Positions 35,300 through 46,428 of a stretch of 64,000 nucleotides of DNA are shown in pieces (position 1 is the first letter of the stretch; the number at the start of each line of letters is the position of its first letter). The notes under the pieces are model-generated. The model had not been told where the DNA came from, ran no database searches, and saw only the letters and a program-made list of their open reading frames with translations. The position numbers were made by a program, and so were the translations under genes. Source of the stretch: Kingdonia uniflora (taxonomy: Eukaryota; Streptophyta; Magnoliopsida; Ranunculales; Circaeasteraceae); the NCBI GenBank assembly GCA_014058105.1, contig JACGCM010001844.1, positions 1,302,001 through 1,366,000 of the forward strand, written 5' to 3'.

Positions 35300-35765
35300 A
35301 ATCGGCAAGGACTCGTCAACATACTCAATCACTATAAGGGAAAGATGGTCGACTACTACATTTTCTGACCCATTTTTGTCTCAAATCTCTAGGTTAAACT
35401 CCTGCAAAAGTAATATCTACCAGATTAGTTATGCCTTAGCGTCCTTCTTTGATAAAAGATGTCAAAGTGCTGTATGATCCGTGTAAACAATCACTTTATA
35501 TCCTATAAGATTTGATCTTAATTTTTCTAGCGCATAAACAATGGTCATGAGTTATTTCTCGGTGGTCGTGTAATTTAATTGGGCATTATTTAACATTTTA
35601 CTAGCGTAGTAGATGGCATGGGGCCGTTTATCAATCCGTTGTCCCAAGATAGTGCCTATAGAGTAATAAGAGGCATCTCACATTAACTCGAATGGCTCAC
35701 TCCAAACTGGTCATCTAATAATGGGTACGGTTGTGAGCAAGGTCTTAAGCTTCTTAAAAGCTATA
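35300..35765 (-). pseudogene. RNase H of the Athila-like element
   Basis: The minus-strand text includes GTILGQRIDKRPHAIYYASK, MLNNAQLNYTTTEK and LEKLRSNLIGYKVIVYTDHT. This is the gypsy RNase H with its TDH box. It is broken by stops. RT sequence ends abruptly at about 35765, where the LTR remnant begins. Confidence 0.75.
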
Positions 35766-35770
35766 GGACA

Positions 35771-36122
35771 AGCTACGGTGGAAAGAGATAATTCTTATCT
35801 TTCTCTCCCTCTTTATTTTATAAGATAACAAAAGAATCTCACAACTCTCAACTACTTGATTTTATGGAGATATTTTAGCAAAATCTTGACTACCAATTCT
35901 TCCAACAACTTTTGCCACATGTCTCTTCCTTGTTGGTCTAGAATCTATCTTCACTAGGTCATCTCCAGAGTAGTATTTAGCTTTAAGAAAGGATTGGTTG
36001 TAATTAATGTCTCATTACCTGTAATAGTAAAATTATATTTCAATTAGACCCAATAAAGCATTAAATGAGTATCTAGATCATGTAAATTTAAGGACAAAAA
36101 TAAGTATTTTTCATACGTATCA
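35771..36122 (-). repeat. 5' LTR remnant of the Athila-like element
   Basis: It matches the left LTR from GCTACGGTGGAAAGAG onward, with an extra about 180 bp (35850-36030) that the left copy lacks. The inner part of the LTR and the adjoining primer site have been deleted together with the 5' half of the element. Confidence 0.7.
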
Positions 36123-36221
36123 CCTATTTATACCAAGCCTGCCCAAGACACTTTAAAGTTTTACCCCTTCTTGCGTAACAATGTCAATAAGGTATTCTTC
36201 TTTAGCAACGTTGCATCGGGG

Positions 36222-37010
36222 CAGGAGTGTAAAATGGGCCGGGATAGGGCCAACCCGACCCTGGAATGTTATGGCCCTTATGAAATTAGGGTCGGGCCAG
36301 CCTCAGCTGCGTTAAGGGCTGGGCCGGCCTTGCCCATAGGCTATAATATGAACCATTATCCACCCATTGCCCCTAGTGTTAGTATTTAGGGCCGGGCTTA
36401 GGGTAGGGCCGTTGGGCTAACTTTAGTAACTATTATAAAAAAGATAATGTAAAAAAATAAAAATCATATTAAACTCTTAGAATATTATACATATAATTCG
36501 TTTAGCAAAACTATTAATAAATTTATTAGAAATAATGAAAATCACGAGAGGGGGATATATGCCTGAATCAAAAGATAAAATAAAATAAATATTCAAGAGG
36601 TACTGATATGGTCCTCTAATTTTATAATGGAAAAATTATAGTAAAAGTATAAACTATTTTACTATAAAATAAAAAGGAATGATCCCTTGTATTTATTGTA
36701 AATTTAAAATATACAGTGCCTATCAAAATAATGTTAAAAAGTGAATGTAGATACTAGATAGTATTAAATCAAATTTAAATCTTGTTGAAAAGGGCTTAGT
36801 ACGGGCGGGCTTAATAAGGGTTATATTAAGTTTGAAAGGGTTAGGCTAAAGGCTGCAAACATTAGACCCTGACCCTAGCCTATCAGTTGTAAGGGATGGG
36901 TCAGCCCAACCCTTAGATGTTCAAAGTAGGGTTTTGAAGGGCTCAAGCCCTATATTTTAAGGGGCGGGTTGGGCCGGGCCAAGGGCCAGAGGACTATTTT
37001 TGCAGGCCTA
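36222..37010. mobile_element. GGGCC-rich hAT-type MITE inside aORF1 of element 1
   Basis: The left end CAGGAGTGTAAAATGG and the inverted right end TAGGCCTGCAAAAATAG share the hAT-like pattern. The flanking octamers CATCGGGG (36214-36221) and CACCGGGG (37011-37018) match at 7 of 8. Both subterminal zones are dense in GGGCCGGGCC. The AT-rich core (36430-36780) has no ORF. Confidence 0.75.
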
Positions 37011-37019
37011 CACCGGGGA

Positions 37020-37910
37020 TCTACTAAAAATAATAAAGATATATAAAAAATAGAGCAGGTAATCAAAATACAATTTGAGAAAGTATATCTACTTACGTTC
37101 TTTAAACGATCTATATGATAGATCCAGGTCATCCTCATCTGCTCGTTGCATACAATCACCTTTCAGCAATACCAGGTTATCATTCCACACATTACCGACA
37201 GAATTGAGGTCGTGGATAAATAGTTGAAAAATACGTACCCCCAGTGGTGATGAAGTACTTTATATTATAATATTTTAAGACATCTTTAGAAGTCAATCTC
37301 CTTTCCCTCCCCTCACCAACCCACTTCGAGTTTAGTATTTCACAAATACTTATCACCTTGTATACATTCTCATTTAACTGGGCAGGGCAGGCTTTGATCC
37401 CATTCATTATACCTTTAGCAAAATTACTCAGAGGCAGACTCAGTCCATAATTGAACTGGGCAGATAACAAAGAAATCCTTCTTTCAAGTCATCGGATTTA
37501 TCCCCATCAAAATATTTCAAGGAAATTTCATAAGAAATTTCTTTGGTGATCCTCTCCTCTTCTAAATCAGGGATGGGGTAGTACAAATTCTCACCTTCCT
37601 CGTCAAAGTACTCCAATAAACTACCCCACACAGCCTTCAAACTACCCTTATACTTACAAAACTTCTTCTTAATATCAACCTCCTCATGATAACTATGCTA
37701 GATACCAAGTAAATCGGCATCATCACCCATATCTCTGTCTACCCTTAATTCAGCCTCACCAACGGGAACAAAATCATTATCAACAATCCTATTACTAATG
37801 GGATCGGCCTCAAACCCAGCATAGGTCTCTTCAATATCTATATTATCTTCATCTCTCATTCGGCCAAAAGTAGTAGGGTCGATAGATGAGTTCGAAGCAG
37901 AAGGTATCCT
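37020..37910 (-). pseudogene. aORF1 of element 1, N-terminal exon
   Basis: The minus strand keeps PIPDLEEERITKEISYEISL, KYFDGDKSDDLKEGFLCYLP, LSLPLSNFAKGIMNGIKACP, RRLTSKDVLKYYNIKYFITT and NVWNDNLVLLKGDCMQRADE. These match, in the same order, the first exon of aORF1 in elements 2 (63954-63191) and 3 (44936-45697). The exon ends at about 37097 with donor GTAAGT. A short intron ends at TAG (37021-37024), and the next exon starts at once. The MITE sits 10 bp into that exon, whose continuation (36221-36123) reads KEEYLIDIVTQEGVKL. The protein family is unknown to me. Confidence 0.7.
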
Positions 37911-38299
37911 ACTTATTCAAATTTTATTACGTATCTACACCTACACCAAGATCCAGGTATTTTATTAATTTTAGTTTCTTAGTTTAAATTTATTCCAATT
38001 AAATATCGATTATACATATCTAATAATGCAAATGTAACTTTTATTAGACCAATTAACTGAGAGAAATAAAATTATGGTAAAATATAAATAATTTATTTTT
38101 ATTTTTTACCTCCATCTCAGTACACAACAATTACCTGTCTAATATTTCAAAAAATATATATGAATATATATATTTTAGGATACTAAATGTGGAGCATATA
38201 TTTCAAAATTCAAATTAAAATTGGAGGAAAAATCAACCAACAAAAAAATTACAATATTTAAATCAATACAAGAACAATAGAGAATAAGTAAATACACAG
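37911..38299. other. Spacer between antisense genes of element 1
   Basis: This is AT-rich sequence between the 3' end of aORF2 and the start of aORF1. It could hold the aORF1 promoter. No motif is clear enough to name. Confidence 0.35.
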
Positions 38300-40230
38300 T
38301 TCACTAGCCTTTAACAACGGAAGATGAATCAGGCACAAATGTCCCCTTCTTCTTTACAAAGCGTTCTGATAAGAATTGCTTTGTTGTACTAGCCTTCACA
38401 GAAACTAGATACTCTTCCTCTCTGTTTGAATAAACAATTTTTTCCTTTTCTCCTTTTCTCTTTCTCTAAAATTTCTTTTCTCTAGTTTTGCTAACTTTTT
38501 GGAAGAAGATGAAGAAGAAATATTTATACTATCCCTCTTTAACTGCTGACAGTTATTAAAAACGGTGTAAGCCACCCTTAGTTTTTTAACCAAGGCGTCT
38601 TTCCTACTTATAAGATCAAACAACTCTTACCCCTTGGAACTCATACCCCTCTCATCATTACCCCATTAAAATATTTGGCATGAGACAAATCTCTCTCTCT
38701 CTCTCTCTCTCTCCTGCCCATTTCTTCTTCAGACTTTCTTACCTCGATAGCATTCTTCACTAATTCGTCTTCCTAGCTACACATAAAATCATACAGCTTA
38801 TTAAGTTCGATTTCCCTACACTTTAACACTCTCCTTTTCAACTTTGATTTCCTCTTAGCTTCTTTTATTTTCTTTTATAGCAATCGCCCTCACGTACTTA
38901 AATATTCAAACTCCAATAAATAGTAATTCAACAAAAGATCACTATTTTTCCCTAAATTCCCCAATTCAATCAAGTACAAATTGTTAGCATAACTAAAAGA
39001 CATCTCAATTCTCAACCCTTTAAAAACATCTCCATTGAAATCCTTCTCCAATCCCCTCAAATATTCTACACATTTAGCCATTCTAACAAATAAAAAATTG
39101 AGCTACTTGTAGAAACTGGACGGACATACCAATGGAAAACTGAATTTTGAAATTCAAGTTATTTTAGCAGCATTCATAAGATTTGTGGAATATATTAAGA
39201 ATTATCTAATTTTTTTTCCAATATTTCAGAAATTTGAACTACATCGAGCTTCCAGGCAATCGAACTTCTAAAAGTAATTACATTTAAAATAACTGAGGTG
39301 CCCAATAACACCACATCTTATCATTTCACTACTAGCAATCTTCTTATTCTACTCAGCTATCTCATCAAGAGAAATCTCCCTAAAAACAATCTTTCGAGCT
39401 TCAGGCTCAGCAATCATATCTCAAAATACATCACACCAAAAATGCCGATCAACCTCTTGTTCCCTCTCCATCGAGCTCAAACCTTCTGCCTATAAAATAG
39501 ATATGGGAATTTCGGCGTCATAAGAGAGCCTCCCAAAAATCTGTTCACAGACCTTAGGAATTTTGATTGCCAAACGTCCTACAACTGTATGACAAACCTT
39601 CTGAGAACGAGTTCTAACCGGTATTAATGTATAAAACTATTAGCAACATACTACTATTTATAGATAAGCAGAACACTAGATATTATCAAATCCCATATAT
39701 AAAGGGATAAACATACTCTAGAATAAATATTGACAATTGTCAGAGTTTTTTATAACAAAATATTACTCATGTCTCGCTATAACAGAAGAATGAAAAGTAT
39801 TAAAGATACTATTTAAATAATTCGATAAACATAATATAGCAGGATATAACAGTTCAAAGTTAAAATTTTATTATTAAAAAAAATACAGAATACTAATTGC
39901 AGCTTGGGTAGCCACATCCACGCAGCCGCTTGTATGAAACAATAACAACTTGATCCTCCTCCAGGTTGACCTATTTTACTATACGTCACAAACCGTTGAT
40001 GTACTGCTGTGCAGTCTTGAGAATGTAGTGAAAGCGAAACATATGAAATAAATTATAGTCTACCTCCTTCACCTCATCTTCGGTCATATCATAGTATGTA
40101 GGTGGGACAGGGATGAGAGTCTCTTCAGTGAGGGGTAGGTTCCCTAAGTAGCGACATTGAAGTTCTTCAATCTTGGCTAACGCTCGAGTCTCCCTGGTTT
40201 GACCTCTGGTGGTGACAATTTTTTCTTGTA
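38300..40230 (-). pseudogene. aORF2 of element 1, multi-exon antisense gene next to the 3' LTR
   Basis: The minus-strand blocks, first to last, are as follows. First, TTRGQTRETRALAKIEELQC with LIPVPPTYYDMTEDEVKE (40225-39980). Second, GRLAIKIPKVCEQIFGRLSY (about 39590). Third, MAKCVEYLRGLEKDFNGDVF (39081-38890). Last, the basic block RDSINISSSSSSKKLAKLEK..REREKEKRKKLF (38560-38420). The first, second and last blocks have counterparts in element 3 at 42306-44629 in the same order. Gaps of a few hundred bp between blocks suggest introns. A (CT)n run lies at 38691-38713. Stops are present. The N-terminal text and basic tail suggest a nucleic-acid- or Gag-related protein, but no family is recognised. 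Confidence 0.6.
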
Positions 40231-40514
40231 CAAAGAAATTTTAAGGAAAGATAATGGCCTGAGCAGAAGACAGAACAACTACTAATAGCCATCATTACAT
40301 TAATTGATGGTAATAAAATCGAAAGTAATTAGTATTGAAGACCACAGTTCATGGGAACTTCAACAGTCAACAACAATTCTAAAGGTCCAGTCTTCAAGAG
40401 TCAACAATGAATTCTAAAGATACATTTTACAACAGTAAGATTCAAATTAAAGAAGAAACACGATTAGAACTTCTCAACTCAAGCTACTTGTGTCTTTTGT
40501 TGAGAGGAGACAAT
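40231..40514. other. Region between aORF2 and the 3' LTR of element 1
   Basis: This 280-bp stretch contains short direct repeats (CAACAATTCTAAAG / CAACAATGAATTCTAAAG near 40372-40420). It would contain the polypurine tract of element 1 and any promoter driving aORF2. Neither is certain. Confidence 0.4.
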
Positions 40515-41046
40515 TGTAGGGACTTGTCCCTCGAGCTACAGTATCAACGAACTACTAAATCACCAGGCTCACGCAAAACCTGGAGGATATACAACCTATT
40601 GATGTTGATACTTGGCCCACAAACTAGCAGACGATGTGGCTCAAACTCGTCAAGAGTATAAAAGAATATGTCGAAGATACCTATCCCTACGAACTGACAG
40701 TTATAGGAACGACCTCCAGAAGCTCAACCTCTATTCCCCCTAATCTAGGAGGACATACTACTACCTACAAGCTAAAGATGAGATCTATAAATAGGACAGG
40801 GGTGATAGGAAATAGATATAAGATTTTGGAGATAGAAAATACTCAGCTAGAAAAATTCTTGAGTACCAACTTTTGCAACTTGTAATATCCGAGCAATAAA
40901 GTCATTATCCTAAATCTTCGAGCTGAGGTCGTGGCTTTTACCTATTCAAAAGTTTCTACGCTAAATTCATGTTTATTCCTATTACTTGTTACTATTGTTT
41001 ATGCAGCAGGCACATTTGGTTCAAGCTACGAATTTAGGTCCTTACA
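40515..41046 (+). repeat. 3' LTR of Tat element 1
   Basis: It starts TGTAGGGACTTG and ends GGTCCTTACA, 532 bp. The TATA box TATAAATA is at 40786-40793. It matches both pieces of the 5' LTR (16575-16804, 17915-18158). Bases just outside (ACAAT, CTTAC) do not form a target duplication with each other, as expected if the partner LTR is at 16556. No primer site follows it, confirming it as a 3' or solo LTR. Confidence 0.85.
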
Positions 41047-41355
41047 CTTACCATGTAAAAATGTTTAAAGAAGAGTTGTTGCGAGAAAAATTTAGCAGTA
41101 TGCATGTTATAAGCATATGGCTTAGGTGTATTTTTTAAGGGATGTAATTATGAAGATTATTTATTCTGGTAGGCAATGTTGACTTCTAAGGAATTTGTAT
41201 TTATGGCTTTTGTGGGCCAAAATTATAGAGTATGTAAAAAGAAAATGGAAAATTAAAACTCTATGCAAAAGATGGATCTTCATTCCATGCCAAAATATTG
41301 CATCTCAGACTCACATTGTACATCAACAACTGTATATGATACTCTATTAACCTAT
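41047..41355. other. Spacer between two tail-to-tail Tat elements
   Basis: A 309-bp AT-rich stretch separates the 3' LTR of element 1 from the 3' LTR of the oppositely oriented element 3. No gene or repeat was seen in it. Confidence 0.5.
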
Positions 41356-41970
41356 TGTAATTGCTTAATTCTGTAAGCTCGAAGTGGCTTGGAATTAGCT
41401 CTTACACCAATGTACCTATGACAAAATCTAATAGAAAGCAAGAAATAATACAAGTGTTTAGCGGGGAAAGCCTATGAATAGGTAAAAAACCACGACCTCG
41501 GGTTGAGGATTTTTATAATAGTGACATTTATTGCTTGAGGCTGATATCTTATTATAAGTGATCTCTTAACTTAGAAATGCTTGATCTTGTGAATAAGAAG
41601 TTTGAAGTTTTGAGAATCTAAAAAATATAGTTTTCTTGGTGATTTCTCATGTAATTTTTTGATCTTTGTCTCTTCTAGAACTTCTTATTTATATAGGCCT
41701 TCTTCGCAGTTCTTCATCATGTTAAAGTATATTCTCCAAACAATATGGTTAGTGGCGGTTAATTAGGTAACTGTTGAGTTCATGAGAGACATGTGTCTTT
41801 GACTTATTCAAGTTTTTCTGTTTGAGCTCGACCCATGTTTTTCATCAGTTCGTGGAGTAGGTAACAATGTTGACTGAAGAAGTCATGTGGAGAATGCGTG
41901 GGTCTGACATGGAGGTAGTTCAAACTGGAAACAACTCGATTTAGGTAAGATTGAGAGGCAGTCCCCTACA
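41356..41970 (-). repeat. 3' LTR of Tat element 3 (minus orientation)
   Basis: In plus-strand coordinates it runs from TGTAATTGCTTAATTC to CAGTCCCCTACA, 615 bp. Its reverse complement matches the element 2 LTR (53393-53965), including GTAAGAGCTAATTCC and AATAAGATATCAGCCTCAAGCAA. The neighbouring plus-strand aORF2 mirrors the arrangement in element 1, so this is the 3' LTR. Confidence 0.8.
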
Positions 41971-42305
41971 ATCTCCCCCTCGCAACCAAAATCATGAGTA
42001 GCTTTGGTTGAGAAAGAATTTTTGGGTATACGGGTATTCAAGTTGGAAATTTGAATAATGAAGGAAGTAATAATGGTGTTTGACTGCATGGAAAATGCGT
42101 GTATTATGGGGAAATGTACGTGCATTGAATATTGATAGGACTATAGATGTACGCAACGGTTAGGGTTTGAAGAGTTTCGTTTGTATTGAACGACGATGCT
42201 TCAGAAACCTGCACAATAAATATAGAGTTATATAAATAGTACCTGTACTGAGGTTTGTGGTAAAGTACATTTATTCTGTTGTAATATTCTCTGAAATTGT
42301 TGAAG

Positions 42306-44629
42306 ATGGTGAAAACCCGTAGAATGGTTCTTGAAGAGAGAACTGCTAGTGAAATTCAGAGGTTGAAGTTGAAGTATTTCGGGGATCAGAGTTTGGAGAT
42401 GTCTACTCCTGTTCCTGTTCCTCCGACGTATCAAGGAATGTCAGAAAATGAAGCGGCTGAAGATAAGGAGAAGTTTTACAGTAAATGGAGATTTTACCAC
42501 GTTGTCTTAGCAGGAGAGCAACGTTGGGTTTGTCTCTGCATTGTCACGGAAGACAAAGTTGGGGAGACAGATGCAAGGATAGGTGTAACTACAGGGTAGT
42601 TGCGCTGATGTCTTGCGCTCGAATAGATTTTAAGGTCAGACCATTTTCATCTCTACCAACTCTGCGAGGGTGGTGGTTATAGGAGAGGCGGCGGTGATAA
42701 TGGAGGAGGAAGACGAAGAATGAAAATCTACTTCTGTACTTCCTTCACTACTTTGCGTTGGAAAGGCCTTCAGTTTGAAGAGTTGGTTCAAGCACAGAGT
42801 CTCCTGCTTTCATAGTTTCTATTTGAAGTTCGTCTAGACTTTGACAAAACTCATGGGAGGGAGGATACTCGTTGTTTTCAATGTTTGTTTTGCATCAGGG
42901 TGAAAGATTACTAAAGTAGAACGAACTGGAGGATTTAACATTTCAGAGTGCCTGAAAGACTTGCTAGTTGTAAAAGCACTTGAAAAACTTGTTATCTGTA
43001 AAGTGCCTGATGTTGAGTACTTGAAAGGCCTGTTATTTGTAAAGTACCTGATATTGAGTATTTGAAAGACTTGTTATCTGTAAAAGCACTTGTAATTTGT
43101 TTTAAGATATATATAATTTGTTATCCAAACTCTATGTTGATATAAAATTGAATAACTCCAGAAATCAAGCTATATGATCCGCTGACTTTTAAATATTGTA
43201 TGAAATGAAATGTATGGGATCAGAAAGTATATTTTTTGCGATAATCAAACTGTAGAAATTTGTTTACAAAGTAAAAATATGTGTGTAAGTGTCAAATATG
43301 ATTCGACCTGTATGCTGAAAATGTGGGGGAGAAAAAAGTGAAGATGTTTCAGGATAAAGAATCGATCTCAGAGAAGTCTTTCTAGAATATTAGACTTGGA
43401 AAGAATAAGCTCAATCTAGTATGAAATGACTGAGGTCGATAGGAAGAGATATGTTTAAATAATTTTCTCAAGATATTAGGGTTTTGTTTCGAGATAATTG
43501 GATAATATCACAACTTGTAGGGGATTGGTAGTAAAAATGTATAATAAGGGTAAAATGAATTCTAAGTAGAGGGAAGAAAATAAGAATGGTGTGGACTCGA
43601 TCTGAGAGAATTTGCTATGCTGCTGAGGGGAGGTTGGCGATAAAGATAGCCGAAGTGTAGGAGCAAATTTTTGGATTGTTGGATTATGACGCTGATCCCA
43701 GTGAGGGAGGTGCAACTTGAAGGTTTAGATGGGATTGGGAGGGAACGCGAGTATGAATGTCATTTTTATGAAGAGATGTTCCGAGAAATTATGTTGGATC
43801 CTGCAGCTCGAAATTTTTATGTGAAAGAGCTTGCTGTAGTGGAGATCGAATTGAAAGATATGAGGATTGCTAGAGGATATTTGATCGGATGTGGTTCCCC
43901 GGGTCATCAAGATTGTTTTAGGTATAATTATATTTGAAGTGAATAAAAAAAAGAAAAAAAATGAATGTAAATAGGAGTAGCATGCATGTATGTAATCATA
44001 TGATTTTGAATAATTTTAAAGAGATAGAATAAGAATAAAAGTTAAATAGATCCTCTATTGTTGCGAATGCTGTTTGTGACTGTTGTGAAAAACCAATTTT
44101 AAAATTTGTTATTAAATTTTTTTATGAGAACTTCAGAAATGACGTTATTGCTGCTATAAGTAGAAGAAGCATGCATAGAAAAAGTAGGGAGCTTCTAATT
44201 TTGTCCCTTGTGTAAAAGCTGTGAAAACTTAGTTGCATGTAAGTGCGAGTCATCATGAATGTAGATAGGTCAGAGGGAGATTTGGAAATGAGGGATACAA
44301 ATAGATTAAAATATAAGGCAAAGGGCAATGATGGAAAAACGTTCTCACCGAAAAGGTGCAAGACGTCTGACATGGATAGTGGAAGGGATGCCCCAGTTCC
44401 AAAACCGAGGATGGCTCATGTGAGGCTCAATAACTACCAGCAATTAGAGAGAGAAAATATAAATACTGCTTTATTTTTGTCATTCAAACGCTTCTCAACT
44501 TCTGAAAACTTGAAAAATAGTGAGAGAGGAAGGAAGAAAAAAGGCAAAAATAGCAGAGAAACTCGTAAGGAGTTAATCAAGAGTGATCAGCAGTCAAAGT
44601 GTGAGATAGTTGCTGAGACTGAATCATGA
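42306..44629 (+). pseudogene. aORF2 of element 3
   Basis: The ATG at 42306 opens MVKTRRMVLEERTASEIQRL, then KLKYFGDQ and TPVPVPPTYQGMSENE. This aligns with the first block of aORF2 in element 1. Later blocks are GRLAIKIAEVxEQIFGLLDY (about 43630) and LDPAARNFYVKELAVVEIEL (43790-43860). At 44243-44629 there is a basic segment with ERENINTALFLSFKRFS..SERGRKKKGKN, matching the basic tail in element 1. The first block lies 335 bp from the LTR, against 285 bp in element 1. Function unknown; decayed by stops and frameshifts. Confidence 0.6.
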
Positions 44630-44935
44630 AGGTGGTTATACAGCAGCGTTGTGAGGGAAGGATTTGGCGCTGCCTCGGATTCGTATTCTGGCATAGAAGG
44701 TTAGTAGAGGATTTGTGTTGTATGTATGTGTTTTTGAAGATCATACTCTGTATATAGGTAAATCTTAAACTTACTATTTACAGTAATCTATGAAAACCCG
44801 TTTGGTATATGATGTATGAAAGAAATTTGTATACGAATGATGTATATGCAAAAGATAATGATAGATACCTGGACCTGTATGTAGGTTAATCGTGAGGAGA
44901 GTTTGTATTAGATAAAATCCCTTTCAGTAGTTAAT
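44630..44935. other. Spacer between aORF2 and aORF1 of element 3
   Basis: About 300 bp of AT-rich DNA. It is the equivalent of 37911-38299 in element 1. No motif could be assigned. Confidence 0.35.
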
Positions 44936-46428
44936 ATGGTAAGTTCCCCTATTAATGAAGCATCGACTTCTAGTCGGTCGGCTGAGTTTAAGATCGAAAT
45001 ATCTGATAGTGAGGAAGAAGTAGGTGTTGATCAATTTCCAGATTCCCTGGAAGATTGGTATTTTATCCTCCTCGTTCTGATATATTCAAAGAGTTTTGTA
45101 AAACCAAGGTTTCTATAGGAGGTAAATGGGGAAACTGTATAGAACATACCAGTAGGCAATTTAGGGGTTGCACTGTAGCAACGGGAGAGGAATATTTTTA
45201 TTTACTAGCTAATTTGAAGAAGGAGAAAAGTGATAGAAGTATAGACGAATCGATCTCCCTGGAGTATTTCAATGGGAATGTTCAGAGTGAACTTTCAGAG
45301 TGTTTCTTATGTTACCTGTCTTAGTTGGAGTATGGGTTTATTCTTCCCTTTAACAATCTAGCAAAATGGATTATGAACCTCATCGGGGCATGTCCTGTTC
45401 AGATGAACGGGAGCATGTGGGAAGTGGTATGTGTTTGTGAATCTTTGAATACATGGTGGGAATAAGATCTGAGAAGGAGGAGGATATTCTCTGAGGATGT
45501 ATTACAGTTTTAGGGGGTAAAAAACTATTTTGCAAGTGGAGGGGCATATTTCTTTGCGAGCTTGACTTGGCCTCGCTTCTTTGATCTGAACTTAACAGGT
45601 CGACCATGAAATGATAATGTGATATGGGTGAAGGGTGAACGCCTTCAGAGAGATCATGAAGAACCCATGAAACTTTTGTTTAGAACTATAAAAAAAAGTA
45701 AGTATAACTATGTATAATATATGAGATTGATAGTTAAAATTTTATGATGCTCTGCTGATGATGATGTTTTGTGCATGACAGCTCCTAAATCTTAGGTGAC
45801 GAGGAAAGAGTTGTTGATGGATACAGTTGCTCAGGAAGAGACAGAGATCAAGGCTGTGTTAGAAGAACTTGGTATTAGCATGAAGAAGCGTGTTAATAGT
45901 CGAGCCGAAAAAGTTCAAAAATCTTAGTCGACGAGGCTAATGACGAGTGCTGACGGCAGTAAGAAGAAGGGAAGTGATAGGGAAAGGTGAGCCAACTTAC
46001 CCAAGTCCCCTAGAATGGACTGCACAGTGTTACCTGAGTCCACTATGTCGAACAAATTAGCTCAAACGTTTCCTAATGCTGAAGCGCCCTTTAACCTCTA
46101 GAACCACAGGAAGTGATGAGGCCATAGAAAAGGCAAAAAAGAGAAGGGTTGAACCTTCTAAAATGTCAGGGGTGAAGGTCGTAGAAGATCAACCTGTCGT
46201 GGTGGATGATTTGAAAGAGGTGGAGGAATAAGCCAGGTTGGCAGCTCTCCACAGGGAGGAGGAGATGAGCAAAATGGTAGGTTCATATGTTTGAATATGT
46301 ATTGTGATGAATTTTGTATTGTGATTCGAGCTAATCAATAAGGTCGATTTTGTTTGTTTTTGCAGGCTGCTCGTCTAATGAAGGGAATATACCTCGGGGT
46401 CGAGGAGGAGAAAGCTGAGCTGAAGAAC
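44936..46428 (+). pseudogene. aORF1 of element 3, with two visible introns
   Basis: The ATG at 44936 opens MVSSPINEASTSSRSAEFKI, then SDSEEEVGVDQFPDSLEDW. After a +1 shift it continues YPPRSDIFKEFCKTKVSIGG, HTSRQFRGCTVATGEEYFYL, EYFNGNVQSELSECFLCYLS, IGACPVQMNGSMWEVVCVCE and NDNVIWVKGERLQRDHEEPM. Intron 1 is 45698-45781 (GTAAGT..ACAG, 84 bp). Exon 2 has RKELLMDTVAQEETEIKAVL. Intron 2 is 46277-46365 (GTAGGT..TGCAG, 89 bp), and exon 3 begins AARLMKGIYLGVEEEKAELK. Element 2 has introns of 82 bp at both positions. Several in-frame stops show decay. The frame is cut at 46428 by LTR sequence. Confidence 0.75.

Larger units (their letters stand above)
32278..36122 (-). mobile_element. Element 5: Athila-like gypsy retrotransposon, internally deleted
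   Basis: Read on the minus strand it starts TGATACGTATG (36122) and ends CGAATTATCA (32278). The left LTR and part of the right LTR match. Only the RNase H, integrase and downstream region remain; gag, protease and most of RT are gone. The block [24 protein letters not shown] typifies Athila-type integrase. The flanks CCTGC and CCTAT match in only three of five bases, so the target duplication is weak. It is inserted in aORF1 of element 1 just after the text RLGINR. Confidence 0.8.
16556..41046 (+). mobile_element. Element 1: Tat-lineage Ty3/gypsy retrotransposon with nested insertions
   Basis: The order is 5' LTR, primer site, gag, protease, RT, RNase H, second RNase H, integrase, antisense aORF1, antisense aORF2 and 3' LTR. 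The second, archaeal-type RNase H between RNase H and integrase marks the Tat lineage. About 24.5 kb is spanned, of which at least 8.5 kb is later insertion: the LTR block, a MITE at 23609, a solo LTR at 28152, an Athila-like element at 32278 and a MITE at 36222. All coding parts have stops and frameshifts, so the copy is old and inactive. Confidence 0.8.

Noticed and set aside
40515..41046. Independent solo LTR insertion
   Set aside because: No local target duplication, and the antisense gene aORF2 lies just inside it as in element 3, so it is better read as the 3' LTR of element 1.
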